A stretch of 64,000 nucleotides of DNA from Maccoyibacter sp900556645 (GTDB lineage Bacteria > Bacillota > Clostridia > Lachnospirales > Lachnospiraceae), in NCBI GenBank assembly GCA_958349535.1, contig CATWDJ010000004.1:1-64000 (forward strand). The letters run 5' to 3'. The notes beneath the pieces are model-generated. The model made no database searches, had not been told where the DNA came from, and saw only the letters and a list, made by a program, of their open reading frames with translations. Of the stretch, positions 1 through 8,837 are shown piece by piece; position 1 is the first letter of the stretch; each line of letters opens with the position of its first letter. The position numbers and the translations under genes are program-made.

Positions 1-36
1 AGTAATTTTATCTTACATCAGTTTGAAGGTTTACAC

Positions 37-86
37 AAACTTTGGGATACTCCCTTGAAATAAGTGGAAAACTTTGGGATACTCCC
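37..86. repeat. Pair of 18-bp direct repeats at the left edge
   Basis: The same 18 bases, AAACTTTGGGATACTCCC, occur at 37-54 and 69-86, with starts 32 bp apart. Each copy is itself partly palindromic (TTTGGG...CCCCAAA around the second copy). Repeats spaced about three helical turns apart can be a two-site operator or the end of an insertion sequence whose body lies left of the window. No transposase is visible, so the nature is open. Confidence 0.4.
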
Positions 87-100
87 CAATTTTATTATAA

Positions 101-157
101 ATAAAAGCCATGTTTTCATTTAAGAGGAGACTATTTAAATGAAAACATGGCTTTTAT
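101..157. terminator. Long bidirectional intrinsic terminator after the J-domain gene
   Basis: Two perfect 23-base inverted arms lie at 101-123 and 135-157 around an 11-base loop (124-134). The arms begin and end in AAAAGCC/GGCTTTT, so either strand yields a hairpin with a T-rich tail. It lies a few bases past the minus-strand stop codon at 165 and would end the hscC/J-protein transcript. Confidence 0.8.
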
Positions 158-164
158 CTCTTTA

Positions 165-2159
165 TCAGGGATTTGTTATTGTAATGATATTTCTTTCATG
201 TCCTTCCTCCGATTCTGGATATAGGAAATATAAATATTCTCCCCCATCGTAAACATATCCCGTCATATATCGGATAGTTTCATCCACATAAAAAGCATCA
301 ATCAATTGACTTTCCTCCCCTTCCTCTATTTCACTCAGAAAAGCATGATAACCCAAATCCACAATCCCATACTGTTCTTTACGAATCGCTAAAATATATG
401 ATTTTGTATTGGAAACCTTTTCCGTCAACCGAAAACTTACTGCTTTCTCATACTCTGTAATACCCAATGACTCTGGCGGCGGTATCTGCTCTATAGACAC
501 ATTATTCTCATATGTAGCTTCATAGTTATCCACAAAATCTCCAAAACTATAATTTATTTCAAGATAAGCATCTATAATATAGATTCCTTCTCCAATTTCT
601 TTTGCCTGGAATGTTTTCCAATCTATCGCATCATAAGGACTTTCTTTTCCCGTATAACATTTTGTCATAAAAGCAAATGGAAGTGCCGGCTCTATACGCT
701 CCATATACGAATCCTGGATATTCCAACTACTAGCTAGCCAATAACCTTTACCTTTTTCCTTTTTATCTTCTGCCTGCATCAATTCTTGATAATATTTTTC
801 TGGCAAAAGTGCTCCTACACCTTCTATATGGTAAGTATCCTCCAATTTTTCCAGTCCTTCTTTTAATGATAAATCACCAATATCTTCTGAATTCTGAAGT
901 CGCTTCTCAATAGTATCACACTGTAAATCCGGTGCATAAAAGGCAAATCTTATCGTTGCTACAGTATTATCTATTCCACTTACAATCTCTGCTCTTGCTT
1001 CTGTTTCCTCTTCAAAGAATTTCTGTAAATCTCCTTTATAACATGCATGAAATGCATTCTTTTCGGAATCTTCCAATCCTTCTTCAAAAGAAGTATCTAA
1101 AAACAAACTCGAATTCGTATATCCGGTCAGTTCTTCCGCTTCTTTTTTGAGAGCTTCCGCAATCTCCTCTGTTTGCCTATCATCAAAACACACTACGTTT
1201 GTCTTTGCATTTTCTCCCTCCGAAGCAATGATATAGACAGTAATTGGATTTTCCCCTAACGTCCATACTTTGTTTCCCAATCTCTTTCGTTTTCCATCAA
1301 ATAATTCTTTACTGTAATAAGGTTCTTCCAAAAAATCCTCTTCTTTATACTGTGTCTGATATTTCTTATTGATATATTTCACTGCTATCTTTTTGGCATC
1401 ATCCATACTCGAACCTTTTTCACTACTATAATGAGACCATATCGGTACAAAAATCACGAACAGAATTATGATAATTATTATAACAATAGCATCCATATAC
1501 TTTCGCATATATACTTCTTTTTTATGAGGGTCTGTACTACAACATCTAACTATTTCCTCTGCCAATCTCGCTTTCTGGAGCTGCATAGATGCCTGATAAT
1601 CTTGAATTCTTCCCTCCATCTCACTCTTAATCAGTCTTTGTACCCACTTATTTGGTTTATGCATCTGAAGGCTCTCTAACATCATCTCTAACATCTCTTC
1701 TGATGCTTCTTTAAAAATGTCTGAAGAAAGAAACTTCTTCCATGAACTGTAAGCACGGCTCCTCTGTAAAGCAGATAATTTTTCCAACTCTTTACAAACT
1801 TTTTCAATCCTTTCTTTTTCTCTTTCTTCTGTCTCTTTTTGAATTCCCTGAAATATCTTTTTATAATTTTCTCCTACGGGGTCTGTTTCCTCTTCACTAA
1901 TACACACACCGCTTCCTTGTTCCTTTTCTGATAAATTATTTTCTCGGTTATATACAACTGAAGTCTCTGGACTTTTTTTCCATACAGATGTTCCCTGTGC
2001 ATACTGCATTGCTGTCTGATAGGCATTGTGAATCTGTTCCCACTCTTCTGGATACTCTTCTGAATGATATTTTTTTACCAATTCTGCATATGCTTTTTTA
2101 ATCGCTTTTTTGTCTGTAGTTTGTTCAATTCCTAAGATGTCAAATGCCCATTTTTCCAT
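165..2159 (-). CDS. Membrane-anchored J-domain protein, partner of the adjacent HscC-type Hsp70
   Basis: A 664-residue protein with an N-terminal J-domain (about residues 2-60, starting MEKWAFDILGIEQ), a charged coiled-coil stretch, one hydrophobic segment at about 223-241 (a run of isoleucines) and a large C-terminal domain I do not recognise. The ATG at 2159 is chosen because AGGAGG lies 9 bases upstream; a longer frame starts at 2186 but lacks that site. The start overlaps the end of hscC by 28 bases, implying translational coupling. J-proteins stimulate Hsp70 ATPase through a His-Pro-Asp loop; here the loop reads His-Ser-Glu (about 32-34), followed by PEEW. E. coli HscC also works with a single-pass membrane J-protein (DjlC/DjlB), so the pairing fits. 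Client and cellular role are unknown. Confidence 0.8.
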   Translation of the reverse strand: MEKWAFDILGIEQTTDKKAIKKAYAELVKKYHSEEYPEEWEQIHNAYQTAMQYAQGTSVWKKSPETSVVYNRENNLSEKEQGSGVCISEEETDPVGENYKKIFQGIQKETEEREKERIEKVCKELEKLSALQRSRAYSSWKKFLSSDIFKEASEEMLEMMLESLQMHKPNKWVQRLIKSEMEGRIQDYQASMQLQKARLAEEIVRCCSTDPHKKEVYMRKYMDAIVIIIIIILFVIFVPIWSHYSSEKGSSMDDAKKIAVKYINKKYQTQYKEEDFLEEPYYSKELFDGKRKRLGNKVWTLGENPITVYIIASEGENAKTNVVCFDDRQTEEIAEALKKEAEELTGYTNSSLFLDTSFEEGLEDSEKNAFHACYKGDLQKFFEEETEARAEIVSGIDNTVATIRFAFYAPDLQCDTIEKRLQNSEDIGDLSLKEGLEKLEDTYHIEGVGALLPEKYYQELMQAEDKKEKGKGYWLASSWNIQDSYMERIEPALPFAFMTKCYTGKESPYDAIDWKTFQAKEIGEGIYIIDAYLEINYSFGDFVDNYEATYENNVSIEQIPPPESLGITEYEKAVSFRLTEKVSNTKSYILAIRKEQYGIVDLGYHAFLSEIEEGEESQLIDAFYVDETIRYMTGYVYDGGEYLYFLYPESEEGHERNIITITNP

Positions 2160-3946
2160 AACGTATATTCCTCCTGAATTCCCCATTCATCCTCTTCCTG
2201 TTCCTCCTCATACCATGAAGAGGAGTTATTTTCCTGCTCCCACGGTTCATTTAACATATCCAGATATTTTTCTGTCTCCGACAGAAATGATTCCAAATTC
2301 TTTCTCCAGTGCATTATTTTTAATTCATCCTGTTGTCCGAGAAGATAATGGAAATACTTCATTCTAATCTCAATCTCTTCCCTTATCCTGCCAGTTGTCT
2401 GCGTATAAAGCCGCTCTCCTCTTGCAATCAAGAAACGATTTTCTTCTTTCTCTCTCGGGTGTATTTTCAATTCATTCATTTTCTCAAGATATTGATCCAT
2501 CTCTTCCTGTGGAATAGTATTTTTTTCATTCATAATCACCAACTGTTTCTTCTTCCCAGTAGAAATTGTACAAACATCCACAACCAAAATTCCGTTAATA
2601 TCATAGGTATATCTCAAACGTACAGCTTCTTTTCCCTTTGGGGCAGGCGGTATATCAATTTCCAATTTTCCAAGACGGATATTATGTTTTGCATACATCT
2701 CTTCTCCCTGAAACACCTCAATCTTCATTTTTCGCTGATAGTCCGATACTGTATACAAAAGTATCTCTCTACTCCTTGGAAGAGCACTGTTTCTCTCAAT
2801 AATAATACTCATCAAATCTTCTTTTGGATCCGCCTCATTATAAACCCCTGTTCCCAAAGAAAACGGGCATATATCTGTCAAAATCATATCCTTAATTTCT
2901 TCATTTCGCTCTTTGATTCCTGCATAGGTTGCCACTCCAAGAGCAATCATGTAATCCGGTTCCATCGATATTATATGATTTGTCCCCAGAATATGATGCA
3001 GATATTGTTGTACCACCGGCATCTTGCAGGAACCGCCAACTAAAACAATATGAGAAATATCCTGCACATTTTTTTCTCCGTCTATGAGAACCCTTTTCAC
3101 AGGAAGAGACATTCGCTGAAACAATGTACTTGATGTTTCAATCAATCTCTTTCTGTCAAAATCCATCTGTCCTCGAAAATCTCCGTCAACTACAGTCATA
3201 ACCGCTTGGTGTTCCTCTGTTAATTTACATTTTAAACAATTTGCACTTTTCAAAAGGATTTCCTGACGTTCTTTCGGAAGAGTTTCAAAGTCCCAGTTCC
3301 ACTTTTTGCAAAAATCTTCTGCTATGGTTCTGTCAAAATCACTTCCGCCCAAATGATTATCTCCACTAACTGCCAGAATCTCAATCACATTGTCAAAACA
3401 ATCTACTAAAGAAACATCCAATGTTCCACCGCCAAAATCAAATATCAATAGCGTACTATCTTCTTCTTTCCATATCTGCTGGCATGCCAAAGCTGCCGCC
3501 GACGGCTCATTGATAATTCTTTCAACATTAAGTCCTGCCAATTTTCCCGCATCTTTTGTTGCTTTTCGAGACATATCATTAAAATATGCCGGTACACTGA
3601 TGACAGCTTCTTCTACGGTCTCTCCCAGGTAGTTTTCTGCGTCCTTCTTCAAACTTTGAATTACCAGAGCAGAAAGCTCCTCAGGGCGGTATTTCCGGTT
3701 CCCTAGCTCATATATTTTGGTGGTCCCCATAAATCGCTTAAATACACTTGCAGTTCTGTGTGGATGAGAAATTAAACGCTCCTTTGCTATCTTTCCTACA
3801 TATACTGTTCCATCTTCATCTATACTTACTACACTGGGGGTTAGATACTCCCCAAAAGAATTCGGTATCAGCTGACTATGACCATCTTCCCATACTGCTA
3901 CAAGACTATTAGTAGTTCCCAAATCTATCCCTATTATCTTCCCCAT
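2132..3946 (-). CDS. hscC: Hsp70-family chaperone, HscC type
   Basis: A 604-residue Hsp70. The nucleotide-binding domain starts with GIDLGTTNSLVAVWEDG, then has the phosphate loop FDFGGGTLDVS and the adenosine motif VGGSCKMPVVQ. The substrate-binding part begins near LTDICPFSLG. Several stretches (NSLVAVW, LIPNSFGEYLTPSVVS, LTDICPFSLGTGV) match E. coli HscC rather than DnaK, and the protein is as short as HscC and lacks the long DnaK lid. HscC is a specialised cytosolic chaperone, not the housekeeping DnaK. AGAGG precedes the ATG. It forms a two-gene unit with the J-protein that follows. A weak promoter is possible in the 57 bases before it (TGTTAC, 17 bases, TATTAT), but read-through from purE cannot be excluded. 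Confidence 0.88.
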   Translation of the reverse strand: MGKIIGIDLGTTNSLVAVWEDGHSQLIPNSFGEYLTPSVVSIDEDGTVYVGKIAKERLISHPHRTASVFKRFMGTTKIYELGNRKYRPEELSALVIQSLKKDAENYLGETVEEAVISVPAYFNDMSRKATKDAGKLAGLNVERIINEPSAAALACQQIWKEEDSTLLIFDFGGGTLDVSLVDCFDNVIEILAVSGDNHLGGSDFDRTIAEDFCKKWNWDFETLPKERQEILLKSANCLKCKLTEEHQAVMTVVDGDFRGQMDFDRKRLIETSSTLFQRMSLPVKRVLIDGEKNVQDISHIVLVGGSCKMPVVQQYLHHILGTNHIISMEPDYMIALGVATYAGIKERNEEIKDMILTDICPFSLGTGVYNEADPKEDLMSIIIERNSALPRSREILLYTVSDYQRKMKIEVFQGEEMYAKHNIRLGKLEIDIPPAPKGKEAVRLRYTYDINGILVVDVCTISTGKKKQLVIMNEKNTIPQEEMDQYLEKMNELKIHPREKEENRFLIARGERLYTQTTGRIREEIEIRMKYFHYLLGQQDELKIMHWRKNLESFLSETEKYLDMLNEPWEQENNSSSWYEEEQEEDEWGIQEEYTLWKNGHLTS

Positions 3947-4003
3947 AGTATTTTCCTCTATAATATAATATTGAATTTTAGGTTATCGTAACATTTTCCT
4001 GAA

Positions 4004-4504
4004 TTAATACTCCTTATATCCAACTTCCTGCAATTTGGCGTCCTTCTCCACTACCTGATTTTTCATCTCTTCGCTGTAATCTTTTAATTTCTTCAATAAA
4101 TCTGCATCTGATGTAGCAAGGATTTTTGCTGCAAGAATTCCTGCATTCTGTCCGCCGTTGATTGCAACGGTTGCCACCGGGATTCCGCTCGGCATCTGTA
4201 CAATGGAATACAGGGAATCCACACCGCCCAGATCAGAAGTCTTCATTGGAATTCCGATGACCGGCATCGGGAAAAGAGCCGCACACATACCCGGTAGATG
4301 TGCTGCTTTTCCGGCTCCTGCAATGATAACCTTCGTTCCTCTTGCCTCGGCACCCTTTGCCCACTCAAAAAAGATATCCGGCTCTCTGTGGGCAGAAATA
4401 ATCTTCATTTCATAATCAATTCCAAATTTATCCAATATCTCGGCAGCCTTTGCCATTACCGGCATATCTGAATCGCTACCCATTACAATTCCTACTGTTG
4501 CCAT
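4004..4504 (-). CDS. purE: N5-carboxyaminoimidazole ribonucleotide mutase, catalytic PurE
   Basis: A 166-residue protein covering the whole PurE fold: the phosphate-binding GSDSD loop at 9-13, the SAHREP motif at about 38-43, and GAGKAAHLPGM at about 62-72. PurE rearranges N5-CAIR to CAIR (or carboxylates AIR, in class II enzymes) in de novo purine synthesis in the cytosol. The GAG(K)AAHLPGM loop normally reads GAGGAAHLPGM; Lys at this position looks like a lineage variant and does not touch the catalytic Ser/His. No purK or other pur gene is adjacent. It follows the M29 peptidase by 47 bases on the same strand. Confidence 0.95.
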   Translation of the reverse strand: MATVGIVMGSDSDMPVMAKAAEILDKFGIDYEMKIISAHREPDIFFEWAKGAEARGTKVIIAGAGKAAHLPGMCAALFPMPVIGIPMKTSDLGGVDSLYSIVQMPSGIPVATVAINGGQNAGILAAKILATSDADLLKKLKDYSEEMKNQVVEKDAKLQEVGYKEY

Positions 4505-4551
4505 ATTTTCATCCTCCTGTTTTCTACTATATCTTTATGTTCCAAATATTT

Positions 4552-6603
4552 CTATTTTTTGTCTAACGGCTCATTCAATACCTCGCAGCCTTCCACCACA
4601 AACCGTCCGTTGCGAATAATATCCTCACTGCTTCCGTCACTGCGGATTACCGTAATTGCTCCCAACTCATCATAAGGAATGGTGATGTCCGTATGGCAGT
4701 TGAGGTATGCTTTGCTCTGGTCCTCTTTTCTGACAGCGGAAACCTCGTTTTCCTTTGCCACAATCTCCTTGCCGTCCGGGTTGTGCAGCTTCATATCCTC
4801 CATATGAGAATAACAGGTATCTCCCACCGCAAAATGCGGTCCCGTCTTTTCAGCTATGAGAATCGGCAGCTTCGCTGCAATATCATAATCCCTTGCCATG
4901 CGATATGCCGTGGTATTGGTACCGATTGCAAACTCTCCCATGGGAAGAGTATCGTGGTGTTTCAGCACATTCTCACGAATATATTTGCGATTCTCTTCCT
5001 CCGTGTCAAAATTCTTACAGGTATATTTGGTAATCATTCCGTCTACAAAATCCAACTCCAAATCCAAGAAATTCAATTCATTCAAATATACCTGAGACAC
5101 ATGGAGTTTTCCGGTAGTTCCCTTCAGTACCGGAGAAGTAAATACCTCTCCCACCGGAATGTTCACATCTGCCACACAGTTTTCAAAAATGGTCTCTTTC
5201 TTAGTATCCTTCAACCGATAGAGCTGTACCGTTAAATCCGTCTTATTCCCTCCACAGCCCTGAATATGCACCTTTTCACCGGTATCCAGCACATCAATTA
5301 TTTTTTGTTGCATATTCTGATAAAGCTTATAATCCAAAGTATTCAGCTTCACCGTTTCCTCAAAAATTTCACAGAACTTCTCTCCGATGGTCGGAAGCGG
5401 ATATGCAATAATGGTAAAGCTCCGCTCATCCCCGTGAATATATTCGTTGGTAATCTGTCCCGCCTGATTAGCATTGTAAACATTCAACTGCTGCTGTTTT
5501 TCATCATAACGGGCATTCGCCTTTTTATTCTTCGGCTCAAATGGCTTCTCTCCAAAAACCTCAATTACCGCCGGACCGGCATGAACATATGCCAGTTCCT
5601 TCTGCTTTTCAAAGGAATTCCGCAGCACTTCCAATCTCCGCTCCACAAAAGCCTTATCCAGATAGTAGGCTTTATCGTCCTTATGGTCATATTCATACTG
5701 TTTATTTACCGCCGGAGTATAAGCATTCCGCTTGCCGTTTCCTCTGTTAAAAAGCGAAGATACCGGATCTCTGGAAATGGTCGGCTTTAATCCCAGTTTT
5801 TCAAAATTCCGAATTGCGGCACGAACCATCCGTTCAAATCCAATAGGATAATGAATCTGTACCGTTTTCTTCTTGGATAAGTCCACACCCATATTCACAA
5901 AACCTATTCGATAGCCTTCTGTATAGGTGTCTGCCATAGACTGGATTTTTTCCTCATCCATACTGTTCAAAAACTCTGCAATCTCTAACTCACAGTCCGA
6001 GATATATTCGCCGTAATTATAGAGATAACGTGGATTGGATAGATCAGAGTTCATCACAATGTCCGCAAAGAAATCCAACTGCGGGTCAATCATCTCCTTC
6101 ACATTCTGTTCCACAAAAATCTCGCTGTAATCATGGAAAAACCAGTAAATGGTCTGCTCCACTTCTCTCTTGTCTGGCTGCTCTTCTGCAAAAATACCGT
6201 ATATTTCCACAAACAGCTCACAAAAAATGGTCAGCTCCTCCAAACGTTTCTCATAGGCATAGCCGATACATCCCCGCAGTTCTGCATAAAAAAAGCTCAG
6301 TATGCCTCCAAATTCCTCTCCCAGTTTTTCTACGGCGTATTCCGGGTTTGCATAACTGGTCTCATAATTTTCCTCTAAAATATCCTGATAAAAATAGCGG
6401 TTTCTCTCTTTTGCCGCTTCTAAGGACTCCTCTGACAGCTTACCCAGTTCTGCCATTTCAAAGGTTTCCTGTAATTTTGCCATAAAAACAGCCACTTTTC
6501 TGAAATAATCCAGGTAAGGCTGTTTCACGCTTTCCTCTGTCTGTATCTGTGCAATCCGTTCTTTCATCAACAGATAACGCTCTTTCATCTCTTCATATTC
6601 CAT
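4552..6603 (-). CDS. M29-family metallo-aminopeptidase with a long N-terminal extension
   Basis: A 683-residue protein. The C-terminal two-thirds carry the M29 (aminopeptidase T/S) metal-site landmarks: GEVFTSPV, GEFAIGTN with Glu at 557, GPHFAVGDTCYS, and HTD at 637-639. These supply the Glu/Glu/His/Tyr/His/Asp set that binds two metal ions. Such enzymes release N-terminal residues from peptides in the cytosol. Typical M29 enzymes are about 400 residues; here an extra helical domain of roughly 240 residues precedes the catalytic part and is not recognisable. The gene ends 47 bases before purE and starts 12 bases after the HD gene, so the three are probably cotranscribed. The family call is firm; peptide specificity is not predictable. 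Confidence 0.85.
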   Translation of the reverse strand: MEYEEMKERYLLMKERIAQIQTEESVKQPYLDYFRKVAVFMAKLQETFEMAELGKLSEESLEAAKERNRYFYQDILEENYETSYANPEYAVEKLGEEFGGILSFFYAELRGCIGYAYEKRLEELTIFCELFVEIYGIFAEEQPDKREVEQTIYWFFHDYSEIFVEQNVKEMIDPQLDFFADIVMNSDLSNPRYLYNYGEYISDCELEIAEFLNSMDEEKIQSMADTYTEGYRIGFVNMGVDLSKKKTVQIHYPIGFERMVRAAIRNFEKLGLKPTISRDPVSSLFNRGNGKRNAYTPAVNKQYEYDHKDDKAYYLDKAFVERRLEVLRNSFEKQKELAYVHAGPAVIEVFGEKPFEPKNKKANARYDEKQQQLNVYNANQAGQITNEYIHGDERSFTIIAYPLPTIGEKFCEIFEETVKLNTLDYKLYQNMQQKIIDVLDTGEKVHIQGCGGNKTDLTVQLYRLKDTKKETIFENCVADVNIPVGEVFTSPVLKGTTGKLHVSQVYLNELNFLDLELDFVDGMITKYTCKNFDTEEENRKYIRENVLKHHDTLPMGEFAIGTNTTAYRMARDYDIAAKLPILIAEKTGPHFAVGDTCYSHMEDMKLHNPDGKEIVAKENEVSAVRKEDQSKAYLNCHTDITIPYDELGAITVIRSDGSSEDIIRNGRFVVEGCEVLNEPLDKK

Positions 6604-6615
6604 ATTTTCTACCTT

Positions 6616-7212
6616 CTACATATCCTTGATAAGATTGCCCATCTTGGCATGCTTATCAATTATTTTCTTGATTTCTTCCCACAGAATCTCTGAACCCTCA
6701 TGGGTTCTGGAATTCCGCTTTACTACTTGAGATTCCTTTACTTCATGCTCTCTCCATGATTTTCCTCCCGAAGCATCATTCAAAAGCAACGGCTGTATTT
6801 TGTCCAGCATATTTGCAAACTTAGACTCTGCCGTTTCCATCTCTTCAAATTCATCCCACAATGCCCGGTATTCCGCCGCCTGATCCTCCGGCAGAATATG
6901 GAAAATCCGCTCCGCCGCCAAAAGCTCACGCTGCCGCTTCGTTTCATTTCCTGCCGTATCATAGGCATAAGTGTCTCCCGCATCAATTTCAATCACATCA
7001 TGTAACAGCACCATTTTCATAGTCTTTAACACATCAATAGGCTCATTGGCATACTCTGCCAGCGTAAAACACATCAACGCCAGATGCCAGGAATGTTCCG
7101 CATCATTTTCCTTTCTGGTTCCGTTTGCCAGATAGGTCTGTCGCATAATAGACTTTATCTTATCCAGTTCCAGAATAAATTCTAGCTGTTGTCTCAATCG
7201 TATCTCATCCAT
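6616..7212 (-). CDS. HD-domain hydrolase (YfbR/5'-nucleotidase-like)
   Basis: A 198-residue protein with the HD metal-binding pattern: AEHSWHLAL (first His), LLHDVIEIDAGD (His-Asp pair), and a later Asp in the helical region. This arrangement matches the YfbR/YGK1-like family of HD hydrolases, many of which dephosphorylate deoxynucleoside monophosphates. The ATG at 7212 is preferred over an in-frame codon at 7260 because AAGAGG lies just upstream and this start avoids overlap with the preceding membrane gene (ends at 7224). A nucleotide substrate is plausible beside pyr and pur genes but is inference. Confidence 0.82.
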   Translation of the reverse strand: MDEIRLRQQLEFILELDKIKSIMRQTYLANGTRKENDAEHSWHLALMCFTLAEYANEPIDVLKTMKMVLLHDVIEIDAGDTYAYDTAGNETKRQRELLAAERIFHILPEDQAAEYRALWDEFEEMETAESKFANMLDKIQPLLLNDASGGKSWREHEVKESQVVKRNSRTHEGSEILWEEIKKIIDKHAKMGNLIKDM

Positions 7213-7223
7213 AATTTTTCCTC

Positions 7224-7556
7224 TTACAACAAAATTCCCAGCAGATATAATGCAATCCACAGCACCATCACAATGCCGGACAATGCGGTTCCCAGATATG
7301 GAATGGTCTTAAAAGTATCTTTTTCCTGAACTGCCTGCACTGCTTCAATAAATGATGCCACTGCGATAAACAGTGCAATGACTCCCAGACTCCCTAAATA
7401 TTTTCCGCCGTTGCCGGACTGTCCGATGGCATTTGCCAACATAATGATGAAAATCAGCATAGAGAGTGCTGCTCCTACGCAAGAGCAGATTCCCCGGATG
7501 GATTTCTTTTTCTCTGTAAATTTATAATTTCTGTTTCTTCTTCTTTTTCTTCTCAT
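7224..7556 (-). CDS. Small three-helix membrane protein of unknown function
   Basis: A 110-residue protein with a very basic N-terminus (RRKRRRNRNYKF, then EKKKS) followed by three hydrophobic segments at roughly 22-45, 57-73 and 86-108. No catalytic motif is visible. The basic head should stay in the cytoplasm. Its start overlaps the end of the vanZ-like gene by 35 bases, and it ends 11 bases before the HD gene, so it belongs to the same transcript. It resembles uncharacterised Lachnospiraceae membrane proteins; I cannot assign a role. Confidence 0.7.
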   Translation of the reverse strand: MRRKRRRNRNYKFTEKKKSIRGICSCVGAALSMLIFIIMLANAIGQSGNGGKYLGSLGVIALFIAVASFIEAVQAVQEKDTFKTIPYLGTALSGIVMVLWIALYLLGILL

Positions 7557-7995
7557 TTTTCTTCATCAGAGCTCCCATTGCCAAAAAGCAAAGATAGCCC
7601 AGACTTCCTCCAAGGGTATTCAATATCATATCATCCACATCAAAGCTTCCTACCTTTGAAAATAACTGGATACATTCAATCAACAGACTAAATTCAAAGC
7701 TTAATAATGTGGTGTACAAAAAATTCCTGTTTTTCTTACTCAGAGATGGCAAAAAATAGCCAAACGGAAGAAATGCTGCGACATTTCCCAGCAGATTTAT
7801 CAGCACTGCCGTCATTCCCAACTTCTCCCGATACACAATAAATCTTTTTATCTCTAAAAAAGGAATCAGATTATAGTGATAGGTTCTTGTCAAATTGGTG
7901 CGTCCCATAATCTCTGCAAAAAACAGAAAATAGCTTAACAGCAGCAGATAGCATCCAAACAGAATCCACCTAAAACATAATCTCTTTTTTGTCAT
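7522..7995 (-). CDS. VanZ-like family membrane protein
   Basis: About 157 residues from the ATG at 7995, with four to five hydrophobic helices. It has the VanZ-family hallmarks: a tyrosine/asparagine-rich first loop (YHYNLIPFLEIKRF), LINLLGNVAAFLPFGYFLP, a mid-helix Glu (LIECIQLF), and FDVDDMILNTLGG. VanZ of Tn1546 gives low-level teicoplanin resistance, but most chromosomal relatives are uncharacterised, so resistance should not be inferred. The ATG overlaps the end of the 50-residue upstream gene by 26 bases; a GTG at 8013 is the alternative start. The tail is a lysine-rich stretch. Confidence 0.82.
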   Translation of the reverse strand: MTKKRLCFRWILFGCYLLLLSYFLFFAEIMGRTNLTRTYHYNLIPFLEIKRFIVYREKLGMTAVLINLLGNVAAFLPFGYFLPSLSKKNRNFLYTTLLSFEFSLLIECIQLFSKVGSFDVDDMILNTLGGSLGYLCFLAMGALMKKNEKKKKKKQKL

Positions 7996-8122
7996 GTAAC
8001 AACTTTGCCCCACTTACAATCGCAATTATTCCGCAAACAATTCCTGTTACCATTACAATGATTCCTACGGACAAAGTTCCCGCTCCGCTGCGGCTCATGG
8101 TTTTATACGCTTTCTCGTTCAT
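7970..8122 (-). CDS. 50-residue single-span membrane protein downstream of pyrE
   Basis: A short frame of 50 codons, MNEKAYKTMSRSGAG..., ending HDKKEIMF. GGAGG lies 7-8 bases before the ATG at 8122, and the gene starts 13 bases after the pyrE stop. It has one hydrophobic helix (about residues 16-38, rich in Ile/Val/Gly) with a GxxG-type pattern and a charged tail. Its strong ribosome-binding site, tight fit between pyrE and vanZ, and coherent membrane-protein composition argue that it is real. Function unknown; similar tiny proteins seem common in this family, from memory. Confidence 0.75.
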   Translation of the reverse strand: MNEKAYKTMSRSGAGTLSVGIIVMVTGIVCGIIAIVSGAKLLHDKKEIMF

Positions 8123-8135
8123 ATCATTTCCTCCA

Positions 8136-8810
8136 TTATTTTACACCATACTCTTTATAGTATTGATCAATTGCAGTTTTTAATGTATCGTCAATGACAA
8201 TTTTTCCCTGACACGGGCGGTTGTAAAGATGCTCCACCACATCCGCCATGGATACAATGGCATTGGCATCAAATCCATAAGTTTCTTTTATTTCCTCCAG
8301 AGCTGACTTTTCGCCTTTTCCCCGCTCCATACGGTTTAAAGATACCATCAGTCCCACGATGGTCACATCTCCCTGTGCCTGAATAATCGGGAAGGTTTCT
8401 TCGATGGATTTTCCTGAAGTGGTTACGTCCTCAATAATCACTACCCGGTCGCCGTCCTTGATTTTACTTCCCAAAAGGATTCCTGTATCTCCGTGGTCTT
8501 TGACCTCCTTTCGGTTAGAACAATAACGGATTTCCTTTCCGTACAACTGACTGTATGCAATGGTAGTTGCCACACTCAAAGGAATCCCCTTATATGCCGG
8601 ACCAAATAACACATCAAAGTCATCTCCGTAGTTATCGTGGATTGCCTTTGCATAGTACTCGCCCAGTCTTTGCAGCTGGCTTCCTGTTACATAAGCTCCC
8701 GCATTCATAAAGAATGGGGATTTTCTTCCGCTTTTCAATGTGAATTCTCCAAACTTGAGAACTTCACTCTCTACCATAAATTCAATAAACTCCTGCTTGT
8801 ATTGTTCCAT
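8136..8810 (-). CDS. pyrE: Orotate phosphoribosyltransferase
   Basis: A 224-residue enzyme of de novo pyrimidine synthesis that joins orotate to PRPP to give OMP. The PRPP-binding signature VVIIEDVTTSGKS is intact. FTLKSGRKSPFFMNAG near the N-terminus and the flexible-loop region with YCSNRKEVKDHG are also typical. The ATG at 8810 is chosen because GAGG lies upstream; an in-frame codon at 8837 would sit against the pyrD stop. It is the last recognised pyrimidine gene of pyrC-F-K-D-E and is 27 bases from pyrD. Confidence 0.96.
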   Translation of the reverse strand: MEQYKQEFIEFMVESEVLKFGEFTLKSGRKSPFFMNAGAYVTGSQLQRLGEYYAKAIHDNYGDDFDVLFGPAYKGIPLSVATTIAYSQLYGKEIRYCSNRKEVKDHGDTGILLGSKIKDGDRVVIIEDVTTSGKSIEETFPIIQAQGDVTIVGLMVSLNRMERGKGEKSALEEIKETYGFDANAIVSMADVVEHLYNRPCQGKIVIDDTLKTAIDQYYKEYGVK

Positions 8811-8837
8811 TGTATTACCTCTTCTCAATATTATCAA

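Noticed and set aside
2333..3043. 236-codon plus-strand frame
   Set aside because: Antisense to hscC, has no ribosome-binding site and a low-complexity His/Phe/Leu-rich composition typical of a shadow frame.
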